DNA of 10,084 nucleotides from CAYQLY01 sp964418605 (GTDB lineage Bacteria > Bacteroidota > Bacteroidia > Cytophagales > Cyclobacteriaceae): assembly GCA_964418605.1 (NCBI GenBank), contig CAYQLY010000021.1, positions 1 to 10,084 on the forward strand. The letters are read 5' to 3'. The first letter of the stretch is position 1, and every line of letters starts with the position of its first letter. The notes under the pieces were generated by a model, which searched no databases, was not told the origin of the DNA, and was given only the letters and a program-made list of their open reading frames with translations. Positions 1 to 6,999 of the stretch are shown here, one piece after another. Both the position numbers and the translations under genes were made by a program.

Positions 1-415
1 ATAGTTTAGCGGTATATTTCAGGTCTATGACTGCTTTCTCTCCTTTGACTAGCGCGATAATATCAAGAGTGCCTTCCATTCCGTCTCTTTGGATATAAGT
101 CCCTGTCTCTAGGATTTCAATATCCATTTGTTCACAAAAGGTTTTAAAATTTTTAGCTTGATCCTCTGCTCTTTTATATTCAGCTGTAAGGTATCCTTTA
201 GCTGTTCGCAATGGGAGAGGAGTAGTTCCATCTTTTGGTCTTTGCCCTGTAGCCATGAACTCAAAGTAGCGACCTAGTGCCATCCATTCTGTATCTATAT
301 GGAATAGCTTTTGAATATAAATAGCCTCTAATTGCAGACCACATAGATCACCTTTGCAGTACTCTAGGTATGCTTTTATTAAACTTTGTGATATGTTTAA
401 ATTGCTACTTTGCAT
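1..415 (-). CDS. PD-(D/E)XK nuclease, phage recombination type (partial, 3' end off window)
   Basis: The reading frame is open from an ATG at 413-415 to the left edge, giving 138 codons without a stop; the C-terminus lies outside the window. Near the N-terminus is a helical stretch (S-x-S-L-I-K-A-Y-L, residues 9-17) followed by ALGRYFE around residues 46-52, like motif I of RecB-type nucleases. The catalytic core is then visible as G-T-L-D118 and, 13 residues on, I-D131-L-K133, matching the D...(D/E)xK metal-binding pattern of the PD-(D/E)XK superfamily. Such proteins are found beside phage annealing recombinases, where the nuclease would resect DNA ends for the annealing protein. Its start lies inside the end of the ERF gene (11-base overlap), so the two are probably translationally coupled. 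C20 and C25 could recall Cas4/AddB-type iron-sulfur nucleases, but the C-terminal cysteines needed to judge this are off window. The superfamily call is fairly secure; the exact role is inferred. Confidence 0.75.
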   Translation of the reverse strand, partial: MQSSNLNISQSLIKAYLEYCKGDLCGLQLEAIYIQKLFHIDTEWMALGRYFEFMATGQRPKDGTTPLPLRTAKGYLTAEYKRAEDQAKNFKTFCEQMDIEILETGTYIQRDGMEGTLDIIALVKGEKAVIDLKYTAKL

Positions 416-1037
416 TGGCTATAGTTGATTCTAGGATTCCCTCTGATTTTAGGATTGCCTCTTTTCTTTCTTTAAAAAATTTAAAGTATATTTTTTTTTC
501 CTCTTCTATTAGATCATTATATATTCTGCCAAGACTATCTAAATCAGCTTTAGATATTTTGTCAACTATATTTTGGTCAATGGTTATTCTCTTAGGTTTT
601 ACTTCTGGGGATTGGAATTCAGTGTCTTTTTCCTCTTCTGTAGGGATCATAAATAGTTGAAGAAGAGCATATTTTAAAGCTGCACTGGCGGCCTTATGGG
701 ATGCTTTATCTCCAGAATCCATCGCCTCTCCACGCATCACAGAAGATACACTGCTGCCATCTAATGCGTAGAAAGTAAACTTTATATCTATGATTGAATA
801 GATTGTAGCACCACCTGATTTACTAGTGCGTTCTTCTCTAAGAGAGCCTACTAACTCTGAAGTAAAAAAAAGTCCATGTTTAGCAAATAACCCATGTAGT
901 TCATTATATAAGTCATCTATCCCCCTAAATGAATAGCCTTGTTGTGTGTTCTTCTTATCCTTACCAATTGCTGTGACATCTTTAAGTACATTATTGATAG
1001 TTTGAAAAATAAGCGGAATTTTTTCTTTTTCTTGCAT
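405..1037 (-). CDS. erf: ERF-family single-strand DNA annealing recombinase
   Basis: A 210-residue protein of the ERF (essential recombination function, phage P22 type) family, which binds single-stranded DNA and anneals complementary strands during phage recombination or circularisation. The family hallmarks are plain. YSFRGIDDLYN at residues 35-45 is followed by a helix (ELHGLFAKHGL), then a beta-rich section (residues 56-92), and the conserved block G-E-A-M-D-S-G-D-K-A-S-H-K-A at 103-116, leading into KYALLQLFMIP (122-132). Residues 133-210 are charged and mostly helical, as in the variable C-terminal part of the family. The ATG start is 20 bases after the stop of the 89-aa gene. Its stop overlaps the start of the downstream nuclease by 11 bases, giving the recombinase-nuclease pair common in temperate phages. 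No purine-rich ribosome binding site is evident. The family call is secure; the phage origin is inferred from family and context. Confidence 0.9.
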   Translation of the reverse strand: MQEKEKIPLIFQTINNVLKDVTAIGKDKKNTQQGYSFRGIDDLYNELHGLFAKHGLFFTSELVGSLREERTSKSGGATIYSIIDIKFTFYALDGSSVSSVMRGEAMDSGDKASHKAASAALKYALLQLFMIPTEEEKDTEFQSPEVKPKRITIDQNIVDKISKADLDSLGRIYNDLIEEEKKIYFKFFKERKEAILKSEGILESTIANAK

Positions 1038-1057
1038 ACAGTTTTACAGTTAACAGG

Positions 1058-1327
1058 TTATTTTATAGTTTCTAATAGTTTGTTTATTTCATCATTTGAG
1101 CTTTCTTTTAAGGCAATATCCATGAGTAGTTTTGATATGGTACTAATAGTATTACACATGTAATAGGTCACAAGCAAAGGGTCTATATCTTCCTCCAGCT
1201 TATCAGTTATTAAGGCTACAGCTGTATTTACTGTATCCTCTATGCGCTTGTAAGAAATCTCTTGGATATGTCTTTTAAGTAAACTATCCTCAATGGGATT
1301 TTCTAGTAGTTTTATGGTGGTTTTCAT
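1058..1327 (-). CDS. hypothetical protein, small helical, phage-associated
   Basis: An 89-residue protein that I do not recognise. It is acidic and looks almost entirely alpha-helical: leucine/isoleucine heptad-like spacing runs through the RIEDTVNTAVALITDKLEED segment (residues 28-47) and again in the C-terminal half. There is no membrane-length hydrophobic segment and no catalytic motif. The ATG at 1325-1327 overlaps the TGA of the upstream 159-aa gene in an ATGA arrangement, strongly suggesting coupled translation. The ERF gene follows after 20 bases, so it belongs to the same transcript as the recombination pair. A structural or regulatory accessory role in that module is possible, but nothing in the sequence proves it. 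Confidence 0.65.
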   Translation of the reverse strand: MKTTIKLLENPIEDSLLKRHIQEISYKRIEDTVNTAVALITDKLEEDIDPLLVTYYMCNTISTISKLLMDIALKESSNDEINKLLETIK

Positions 1328-1803
1328 AATTCTGGGACTAAATCGTTAATTTTAATTTTGTGTTCAAGGATGTACTCATATCCTTTATATTCTGGGAGTG
1401 TTTTGATATATTCTTCTACGAGAGGGGAGAGGTGCTCTTCTCGTAAGTAGCAATCATCTAATATGAAATCTATATGGAGAAATTCTTGCTTATAGTCATC
1501 AAACCCAGCTATTATTTCAATAAACATGCTTCCATCTGAATATATTTTAGAGGTGTTTATGAGCCATTCTATAAAATCCATAATTGGGATTTCTATAAAA
1601 TATTCCATCTCATGAATTAAAATTCCCTTTTCATCTTTAGGACATATCTCCACAAGTATTTCATTTGGGAGTTCATGATGGCCTATTTTATTAATAAATG
1701 AACCAAATATTAATTCATAGTTCACGTTTTTTGTGTGTGTTGCATGGGGATTCCTCAGATAGGTAATCCGCCTAAATACAATTTGTTTTTTTGCTTTCTT
1801 CAT
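1324..1803 (-). CDS. hypothetical protein, first gene of phage-like block
   Basis: A protein of 159 residues from the ATG at 1801-1803; a TTG six codons further upstream (1819-1821) would give 165, but the ATG is preferred because it opens directly with a basic MKKAKK stretch. I do not recognise the family. The first 20 residues are strongly basic (KK, RR), then comes a mixed alpha/beta pattern with repeated beta-like runs (EILVEICPK; YFIEIPIMDFIEWLI; MFIEIIAG; FLHIDFILDD) and an acidic, charged C-terminus. No signal peptide or membrane span is seen. It is the promoter-proximal gene of the leftward set on the minus strand, joined to the 89-aa gene by a 4-base overlap. Cotranscription with the ERF and nuclease genes suggests a phage early-region protein; its function is unknown. 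Confidence 0.65.
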   Translation of the reverse strand: MKKAKKQIVFRRITYLRNPHATHTKNVNYELIFGSFINKIGHHELPNEILVEICPKDEKGILIHEMEYFIEIPIMDFIEWLINTSKIYSDGSMFIEIIAGFDDYKQEFLHIDFILDDCYLREEHLSPLVEEYIKTLPEYKGYEYILEHKIKINDLVPEL

Positions 1804-1908
1804 AATTTTTTTAGTAAACAATCTTTTTTTATGTTAAATCATCTAAGTTAAAAATATATAAATCATACTTATAAAATATTCTAAACGTAGTGTGATCAAT
1901 AGTAAGGC

Positions 1909-1922
1909 CTGTTTTTAAACAG
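1909..1922. repeat. short inverted repeat CTGTTT-TT-AAACAG
   Basis: Perfect 6-base arms (1909-1914 and 1917-1922) separated by two T residues, in the divergent promoter region. The size and symmetry would suit a dimeric helix-turn-helix repressor operator, perhaps for the phage-like genes, but arms this short arise by chance in AT-rich DNA and no repressor gene is in the window. Confidence 0.25.
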
Positions 1923-2043
1923 CTCTCTGAGATGAGAAGAGATATATTATGCTCTTGTTTCTATTTAACATAATATCAGTTATATGACAAATTAAGATAA
2001 ATTAAATAATCGTTTTAAGCTTTCTGGTGAGGTCTTTTTATAA

Positions 2044-2051
2044 TATATTTG
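2044..2051 (+). promoter_or_regulatory. candidate Bacteroidota -7 promoter element (TATATTTG)
   Basis: TATATTTG fits the TAnnTTTG -7 consensus of Bacteroidota housekeeping promoters. A partial -33 match (TTTC, 2021-2024) lies 19 bases upstream. A start point some 6-8 bases downstream would place transcription shortly before the TTG codon at 2074 and lead into the DIC operon. This is a motif match only. Confidence 0.35.
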
Positions 2052-2073
2052 CCTTGTCATTTTTTTAATAAAA

Positions 2074-2463
2074 TTGAAAAAGTCAGCGAAACGATATTAT
2101 TCTATTCTTGCAATGTTTTTGCTATTGCTTGTATCGTTTGTTTATGGATTTAATTTTCCGGTAGAAAAATCATCTTTTCTTTTTTGTTCTTATTTAACTC
2201 CTGAATCTGATTTAGTAGCTAAGTTTGATACGGAACAAACTGATAAGCTTAAATCTAACTTAGTTAAGCTAAATAAAGAAGAATCGAAAGAAAAAGATCA
2301 GATTGAAACAGATGATGATTTTTTAGATGATTACATCGGACAAAATCAATTGCCATCTAAGTTCCCATCGTTATTATTTTTACATTTTTCGCCTAATTGT
2401 CGTAGATTATTAACTGTTCCTTTGTACATTCTTTTCCATTCTTGGAAATATTTTTTATCTTAA
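2074..2463 (+). CDS. hypothetical small membrane-associated protein at head of DIC operon
   Basis: A 129-residue protein that I do not recognise. The N-terminus is basic (KKSAKRYY) followed by one strong hydrophobic helix (residues 10-26, ILAMFLLLLVSFVYGF), either a signal peptide or a membrane anchor. Residues 27-45 are aromatic-rich, residues 46-90 form a highly charged, probably disordered linker full of Lys, Glu and Asp (ending near DDDFLDDY), and residues 95-129 are again hydrophobic with aromatics and an NCRR turn. The start is uncertain: TTG at 2074 keeps the basic N-terminus expected before a signal or anchor helix, while the first ATG (2113) would cut into the helix. No in-frame ATG or GTG lies between the upstream stop (2041) and 2074. 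It precedes dabA by 93 bases on the same strand. A role as an accessory to, or regulator of, the DIC genes is an inference from position only. Confidence 0.55.
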   Translation: MKKSAKRYYSILAMFLLLLVSFVYGFNFPVEKSSFLFCSYLTPESDLVAKFDTEQTDKLKSNLVKLNKEESKEKDQIETDDDFLDDYIGQNQLPSKFPSLLFLHFSPNCRRLLTVPLYILFHSWKYFLS

Positions 2464-2469
2464 TTTTTT

Positions 2470-2509
2470 CTTAATAAGACTTAAGAGACGTTAAGCTTTC
2501 TTAAGCTAT
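2470..2509. promoter_or_regulatory. 10-base-phased (C/G)TTAA(G/T) direct repeat array upstream of dabA
   Basis: The six-base word CTTAAT/CTTAAG/GTTAAG/CTTAAG begins at 2470, 2480, 2490 and 2500, each followed by a four-base spacer, so four copies fall on the same face of the helix. The array ends about 50 bases before the dabA start. Tandem hexamers at about one helical turn are typical of binding sites for OmpR/PhoB-type response regulators. The same bases also hold an inverted repeat (CTTAAGA at 2480-2486 and TCTTAAG at 2499-2505) followed by a T-run, so a weak hairpin or attenuator is an alternative reading. Confidence 0.4.
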
Positions 2510-2556
2510 ATTTTTTATCTATTGTTTTTTAATTAACTATTTTCCATTGTGAATTT

Positions 2557-5064
2557 ATGGTATCACCACATTCATTATTTGAAGAAAATGAGGTTTTAAG
2601 TGAATTAAAACACTATTTGCCATCTCAAGCACCATTAAAAGATTTTATTCACCATAATACATTACATGCTTTTCAGCATATAAGATTTCATGAAGCACTG
2701 TCTACGGCTTCTAAACTATTTGGGTATAAAGTTTATTTGAGGTTAGACGAATATCGTGACCTTTACAAATCAACTAAAATTCCAAACTTTATTCTTGAAT
2801 CAGTTATCAGTACTAAAAAAGGAGTTAATTGTTTAAATGAATGGAAAGAGCGGCTGCTTAACAAAGATTATGATACATCTATTCATGCGCGGATTGGGTT
2901 ATTAAGATCTTATTTTAAAAATGAATATAAGATAAACTTAGATAAAGAGGTCTCTCCCCTATTATTTCGAATTGTAAGTAGTTATCTTGATCAAGGTGTT
3001 TCTATTTGGAGTTTTCCCATTTCTGATAAAGGGTTTCTTGACTCAATCAGAACGTTAGAGAAAAATAGTTTTAGTAGTTTATTTACTAGTAAACGTGTCA
3101 AACATTTATTATTAAACACGCATTGTAAGCTAAGTCAATTACTAAAAATTTTGATAGGTGATGAATCACTTTATGAGCGCTATTTATTTGATCAGCAGTT
3201 TATCCATCCAGGCTGGTCAGGTATAGTATCTGTTTTAGAAGATCAACCACAAAGTTTATTAGACCAGAAAAAAATAACGCTTCATGATTTTATTGCGCTG
3301 GAGCTTTTACTTGAGATAGATGCATTAGATAAAAAAATGGGTGAGCATTGGGCACCACTTGGTCATGTTATTAAACATAAACCTGTTGAGCTTTTTTCTA
3401 AAGTAACACTAACTGAACTTGATGAGGTCTATGCATTATGGCAAGAAGCTTTTGAATGGAGTTATTATGATCAGGTGCTAGCTGCTATTAAACTAAATGG
3501 TCAGTATAAAAGCAACTTTGAAAAAAAGTCAGATATTAGTTTTCAAGCTTTATTTTGTATAGATGATAGAGAATGTTCTTTAAGGCGATATGTAGAGAAG
3601 ATAGACAAGTCTTGTAAGACTTATGGGACGCCAGGCTTTTTTAATGTCGAGTTTTATTTTCAACCTGAGGATGGTAAATTTTATACTAAGCTTTGCCCCG
3701 CTCCTGTTAATCCAAAATTTTTAATTAGAGAGATTGAAACTAAAAATAAACGTGGCAGAGATACACATTTTGCAAAACAGACTCATTCACTTTTCATGGG
3801 TTGGTTAATGTCTCAAACCTTAGGCTTTTGGTCTGCATTTAAATTAGCACTCAATATATTTAAGCCGTCTATCAGTCCAGCTAGTGTTTCAGCATTTAAG
3901 CATATGGATAAATATGCTACTTTAACTATTGAGAATAATAATCCAGATGACAAAATAGGAGATCTTCAGATTGGATTTACTATTCATGAAATGACGGATC
4001 GTGTAGAGGGCCTTTTAAAAAGCATTGGTTTAGTTGCTGATTTTGCCCCTATTGTATATGTTGTTGGACATGGTGCAAGCAGTGTTAATAATACACACTA
4101 TGCCGGATATGATTGTGGGGCTTGCAGTGGAAGGCCAGGATCTGTTAATTCACGAGTAGTTTCTTTTATGGCTAATCATCCTAAAGTAAGATTAGCGTTA
4201 GCTGAGCGTGGTATTATTATTCCTGATTCTACTCAATTTATTGGAGCATTACATGATACAACTCGTGATGAAATAGAGTTTTATGATGAAAAATTTCTTT
4301 CAGATAAAAACAAAGTTCTTCATCAAGTAAATGTGAATACTTTTAATGAAGCAGTAGATTATAATGCTAAAGAGCGGTCACGAAGATTTGTACTTATGAA
4401 TGCTAAAGAGCAACCTGCTAAAATTCATAAAAAGGTAAAACTTCGATCAGTTTCTTTGTTTGAACCTCGACCTGAGCTTAATCATGCTACTAATACATTA
4501 TGTATCATAGGAAGACGAGAGATGACTCAGGATTTATTTCTTGACAGGAGATCATTCATGAATTCATATGACTATAGAGTTGATCCAGATGGGAAATATC
4601 TATTTAATATTTTAAAAGCAGCTGCACCTGTTTGTGGAGGCATTAATTTAGAGTATTATTTTTCAAGGGTAGATAACTATAAATTAGGAGCAGGAACAAA
4701 ACTCCCTCATAATGTAATGGGTCTTATTGGTGTAGCCAATGGATTAGATGGTGATTTGCGGACAGGGCTTCCAAGTCAAATGATTGAGGTGCATGATCCT
4801 CTTCGATTACTTATCATCGTTGAGCATTTTCCAGATGTTGTTTTGAAAACAATTAAGGTATCTGATGTCACATATGAATGGTTTGGTAATGAATGGATTC
4901 ATTTAGTAGCTGTTCATCCTGATACACACAGCTTATTTTATTTTAAGGAAGGAATTTTTTCTGAATATAACCCTATTACATTAGCAATTGATGAAGTAGA
5001 TGATATTATGAAGTTAATAGAGTCATCAGAGGAAAATTTGCCAGTTTATATATTAAAAAAATAA
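2557..5064 (+). CDS. dabA: DabA, zinc-binding subunit of the DAB inorganic carbon transporter (UPF0753/DUF2309)
   Basis: An 835-residue protein of the DabA (formerly YbcC/UPF0753, DUF2309) family. With DabB it forms an energy-coupled complex at the cytoplasmic membrane that accumulates dissolved inorganic carbon, DabA acting as a beta-carbonic-anhydrase-like CO2-hydrating subunit. The proposed zinc ligands are all present: C334 and D336 in FCIDDREC, H505 in VVGHGASS, and C520 in YDCGACSGRPG. The C-x-D spacing and the 15-residue H-to-C spacing match those described for Halothiobacillus neapolitanus DabA2 (C351, D353, H524, C539, from memory). The N-terminal FIHHNTLHAFQ (30-40) is typical of the family, and the length is normal. 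No membrane span is expected or seen. The ATG at 2557 has no Shine-Dalgarno, as usual in Bacteroidota. dabB follows after 5 bases, so the pair is surely cotranscribed. The frame is intact. Confidence 0.95.
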   Translation: MVSPHSLFEENEVLSELKHYLPSQAPLKDFIHHNTLHAFQHIRFHEALSTASKLFGYKVYLRLDEYRDLYKSTKIPNFILESVISTKKGVNCLNEWKERLLNKDYDTSIHARIGLLRSYFKNEYKINLDKEVSPLLFRIVSSYLDQGVSIWSFPISDKGFLDSIRTLEKNSFSSLFTSKRVKHLLLNTHCKLSQLLKILIGDESLYERYLFDQQFIHPGWSGIVSVLEDQPQSLLDQKKITLHDFIALELLLEIDALDKKMGEHWAPLGHVIKHKPVELFSKVTLTELDEVYALWQEAFEWSYYDQVLAAIKLNGQYKSNFEKKSDISFQALFCIDDRECSLRRYVEKIDKSCKTYGTPGFFNVEFYFQPEDGKFYTKLCPAPVNPKFLIREIETKNKRGRDTHFAKQTHSLFMGWLMSQTLGFWSAFKLALNIFKPSISPASVSAFKHMDKYATLTIENNNPDDKIGDLQIGFTIHEMTDRVEGLLKSIGLVADFAPIVYVVGHGASSVNNTHYAGYDCGACSGRPGSVNSRVVSFMANHPKVRLALAERGIIIPDSTQFIGALHDTTRDEIEFYDEKFLSDKNKVLHQVNVNTFNEAVDYNAKERSRRFVLMNAKEQPAKIHKKVKLRSVSLFEPRPELNHATNTLCIIGRREMTQDLFLDRRSFMNSYDYRVDPDGKYLFNILKAAAPVCGGINLEYYFSRVDNYKLGAGTKLPHNVMGLIGVANGLDGDLRTGLPSQMIEVHDPLRLLIIVEHFPDVVLKTIKVSDVTYEWFGNEWIHLVAVHPDTHSLFYFKEGIFSEYNPITLAIDEVDDIMKLIESSEENLPVYILKK

Positions 5065-5069
5065 ATTTT

Positions 5070-6947
5070 ATGACTATGGATTTGTTCATCAGTATTTTTA
5101 TAGTTATACCATTGCTGGGTTTTGGTATAAGCTTACTCATACCTCGAAAAAAAGAGCTTGTTTTATCACGCGTAGCTTTTTATACGGCAGGTTTGAATTT
5201 ATTTTGCTTTTTATTTTTTGTAGTCTATTGGCTTTTACATGATTATTCTCCATTGAATATTGAGGAAATAGTTTTATATCAAACCAAAGGATACACGTTT
5301 TTAATAGATTTTTATTTTGATGCAGTAACAGCTGTCTATCTTTTTGTTGGTGCATTGCTTACTTTTTTGATTACGGTATATAGTCGCTATTATCTGCATC
5401 GTGAAAGTGGGTATAAACGTTTTTTTAATACTGTTCTTTTATTTTATGCGGGATATAATATCACTATTTTTTCTGGAAATTTTGAAACACTTTTCATAGG
5501 TTGGGAGATACTAGGTATTTCATCTTTTCTTCTTATAGCTTTTTATCGTGATCGGTATTTACCCGTACGAAATGCTGTAAAAGTATTTTCAATTTACCGT
5601 ATTGGAGATGTAGGTATATTACTTGCTATGTGGGCTAGTCATCATTTATGGCATGAGAATATTACATTCTTGAAGCTTGATAATTATAATTTGGTTCATG
5701 AGCACTTACAAACGCATAGCTCTATCGGGACTTTTATTTCTTTGATGATATTAATTGCAGCAGCTGCTAAATCGGCTCAACTTCCTTTCTCATCATGGTT
5801 GCCAAGGGCTATGGAGGGGCCTACCCCATCGAGTGCTATTTTTTATGGATCACTTTCTGTTCACTTTGGTGTTTTTTTATTATTGCGTACCTATCCATTT
5901 TGGGAACATCAAGTATCTGTTCGAATTTTAATAGGCCTGCTTGGACTTTTTACAAGTATTGTTACATCATTTATAGCACGTGTTCAGTCATCTGTAAAAA
6001 GCCAAATTGCTTATGCCTCTATTGCTCAAATTGGTTTAATATTTATCGAAGTCGCTGCTGGATTAAAAATAGTTGCTTTAATTCATTTTACAGGAAATGC
6101 ATTTTTAAGAACGTATCAGCTACTTGTTTCTCCATCTGTTGTAAGCTATCATATTCGTGAGCAGTTTTATAAATTTATTCCACGTAAACATACGATTGAG
6201 GATTCATTACCTAAAAAAATAGAATATTCTATTTACTTACTTTCATTAAAAGAATGGAATTTGGATAAATGGATGAATCGTCTTGTATTTAAACCCTTAA
6301 AAAATATAGGCCATCGATTGGATTTTCTTACTGTAAAGAATGTGTTTTACTTCTTTGTTCCACTTTATGCAATAGGCTTATTTTTCTTATTTCAAGAATC
6401 GATTGTTAATCCTCTAATTTTAAAATATCTACCAGAGGTGTTTTCTTTTATAGGATTAGTTATGGTTTTGAAATCTTTTGGCGAACGCCAGTCGCCAAGA
6501 TTAAGCTGGCTACTTGTCATTATGAATCATTGTTGGATAGCCTTAGCTGTTTCTTTTAATGAGCATTTTGATGGAAGTCATACACTATTTTATTTAAGTG
6601 GAGTAGCTATTTCAGGTTTGGTTGGCTTTTTATGTCTTGATATATTAAGGAGAAAAGAAAAGAAATATTTTAACTTAAATGGATATTATGGACATGTATA
6701 TGAGTATCAAATCTTATCTGCTGTGTTTTTATTATCAAGTTTAGGGTTAATGGGCTTTCCTATCACACTAACATTTATAGGTGAAGACTTAATCTTTAGT
6801 CATATTCATGAGAATCAATTTGTATTAGCATTTTTTAGTTCATTAAGTTTTATTGTAGGAGGTATTTCTCTGATACGATTATATGCACGCTTATTTTTAG
6901 GTCCACATGTAAAAACATATCATGAAACACCGTATCGTTCTTCATAA
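5070..6947 (+). CDS. dabB: DabB, NuoL/MrpA-like proton-channel subunit of the DAB inorganic carbon transporter
   Basis: A 625-residue polytopic membrane protein of the complex I NuoL/ND5 family, here the DabB partner of DabA. It would conduct protons through the cytoplasmic membrane to drive CO2 hydration by DabA. The antiporter-like core (about residues 60-370) carries the expected polar residues: the glutamate of GWE146ILG, the lysine K234 in AKSAQLPF, the MEGPTPSSA signature just after it, and H265 in SVHFGVF. A further KSQIAYASIAQIG stretch follows near 310-325, and a long C-terminal section (about 425-610) adds more membrane helices. The ATG is 5 bases after the dabA stop; a second ATG two codons later is also possible. 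Adjacency to dabA, plus the absence of other nuo or mrp genes, argues for DabB over a complex I subunit. It is rather long for a DabB, and the order dabA-dabB differs from the dabB-dabA order I recall in Halothiobacillus and Bacillus. Confidence 0.9.
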   Translation: MTMDLFISIFIVIPLLGFGISLLIPRKKELVLSRVAFYTAGLNLFCFLFFVVYWLLHDYSPLNIEEIVLYQTKGYTFLIDFYFDAVTAVYLFVGALLTFLITVYSRYYLHRESGYKRFFNTVLLFYAGYNITIFSGNFETLFIGWEILGISSFLLIAFYRDRYLPVRNAVKVFSIYRIGDVGILLAMWASHHLWHENITFLKLDNYNLVHEHLQTHSSIGTFISLMILIAAAAKSAQLPFSSWLPRAMEGPTPSSAIFYGSLSVHFGVFLLLRTYPFWEHQVSVRILIGLLGLFTSIVTSFIARVQSSVKSQIAYASIAQIGLIFIEVAAGLKIVALIHFTGNAFLRTYQLLVSPSVVSYHIREQFYKFIPRKHTIEDSLPKKIEYSIYLLSLKEWNLDKWMNRLVFKPLKNIGHRLDFLTVKNVFYFFVPLYAIGLFFLFQESIVNPLILKYLPEVFSFIGLVMVLKSFGERQSPRLSWLLVIMNHCWIALAVSFNEHFDGSHTLFYLSGVAISGLVGFLCLDILRRKEKKYFNLNGYYGHVYEYQILSAVFLLSSLGLMGFPITLTFIGEDLIFSHIHENQFVLAFFSSLSFIVGGISLIRLYARLFLGPHVKTYHETPYRSS

Positions 6948-6999
6948 AAAAAGTAAAGTATAAAAATGGTTTTGTAAAAAAAAATAAATAATAAAAATT
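6948..6999 (+). other. dabB-sulP spacer, A-rich
   Basis: A 52-base, extremely A-rich spacer with no hairpin terminator and no -7 box. A-rich leaders before the start codon are typical for Bacteroidota translation initiation. It supports readthrough from dabB into sulP. Confidence 0.4.

Larger units (their letters stand above)
1804..2073. other. divergent intergenic region
   Basis: About 270 bases of very AT-rich sequence between the leftward phage-like genes and the rightward DIC operon. It should carry promoters for both directions. I see one candidate -7 box for the rightward direction (2044-2051) and a small inverted repeat at 1909-1922, but no tRNA, no convincing attachment site and no credible protein-coding frame. 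TTAA-containing words are frequent (1992, 2002 and 2015), the last within an 11-base word TTAAGCTTTCT that recurs before dabA. Confidence 0.6.

Noticed and set aside
1..415. Cas4-like CRISPR nuclease
   Set aside because: No CRISPR repeats or other cas genes are present and the neighbour is a phage ERF gene; C20 and C25 alone do not establish an iron-sulfur nuclease, and the C-terminus is missing.
939..1163. Plus-strand 74-codon frame across the ERF start region
   Set aside because: Antisense to two convincing coupled genes and composed of low-complexity Phe/Leu runs.
1932..1987. Two tiny overlapping ATG frames (13 and 12 codons) in the divergent gap, one hydrophobic
   Set aside because: Too short, no ribosome binding site and no attenuator structure beside them; such frames are expected by chance.
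5795..6160. Plus-strand 121-codon frame rich in Cys inside dabB
   Set aside because: It is an alternate-frame shadow of dabB with atypical composition and no independent start signal.
5070..6947. NuoL subunit of respiratory complex I or an Mrp antiporter subunit
   Set aside because: No other nuo or mrp genes adjoin it; it is 5 bases downstream of dabA, which is the defining DabB context.
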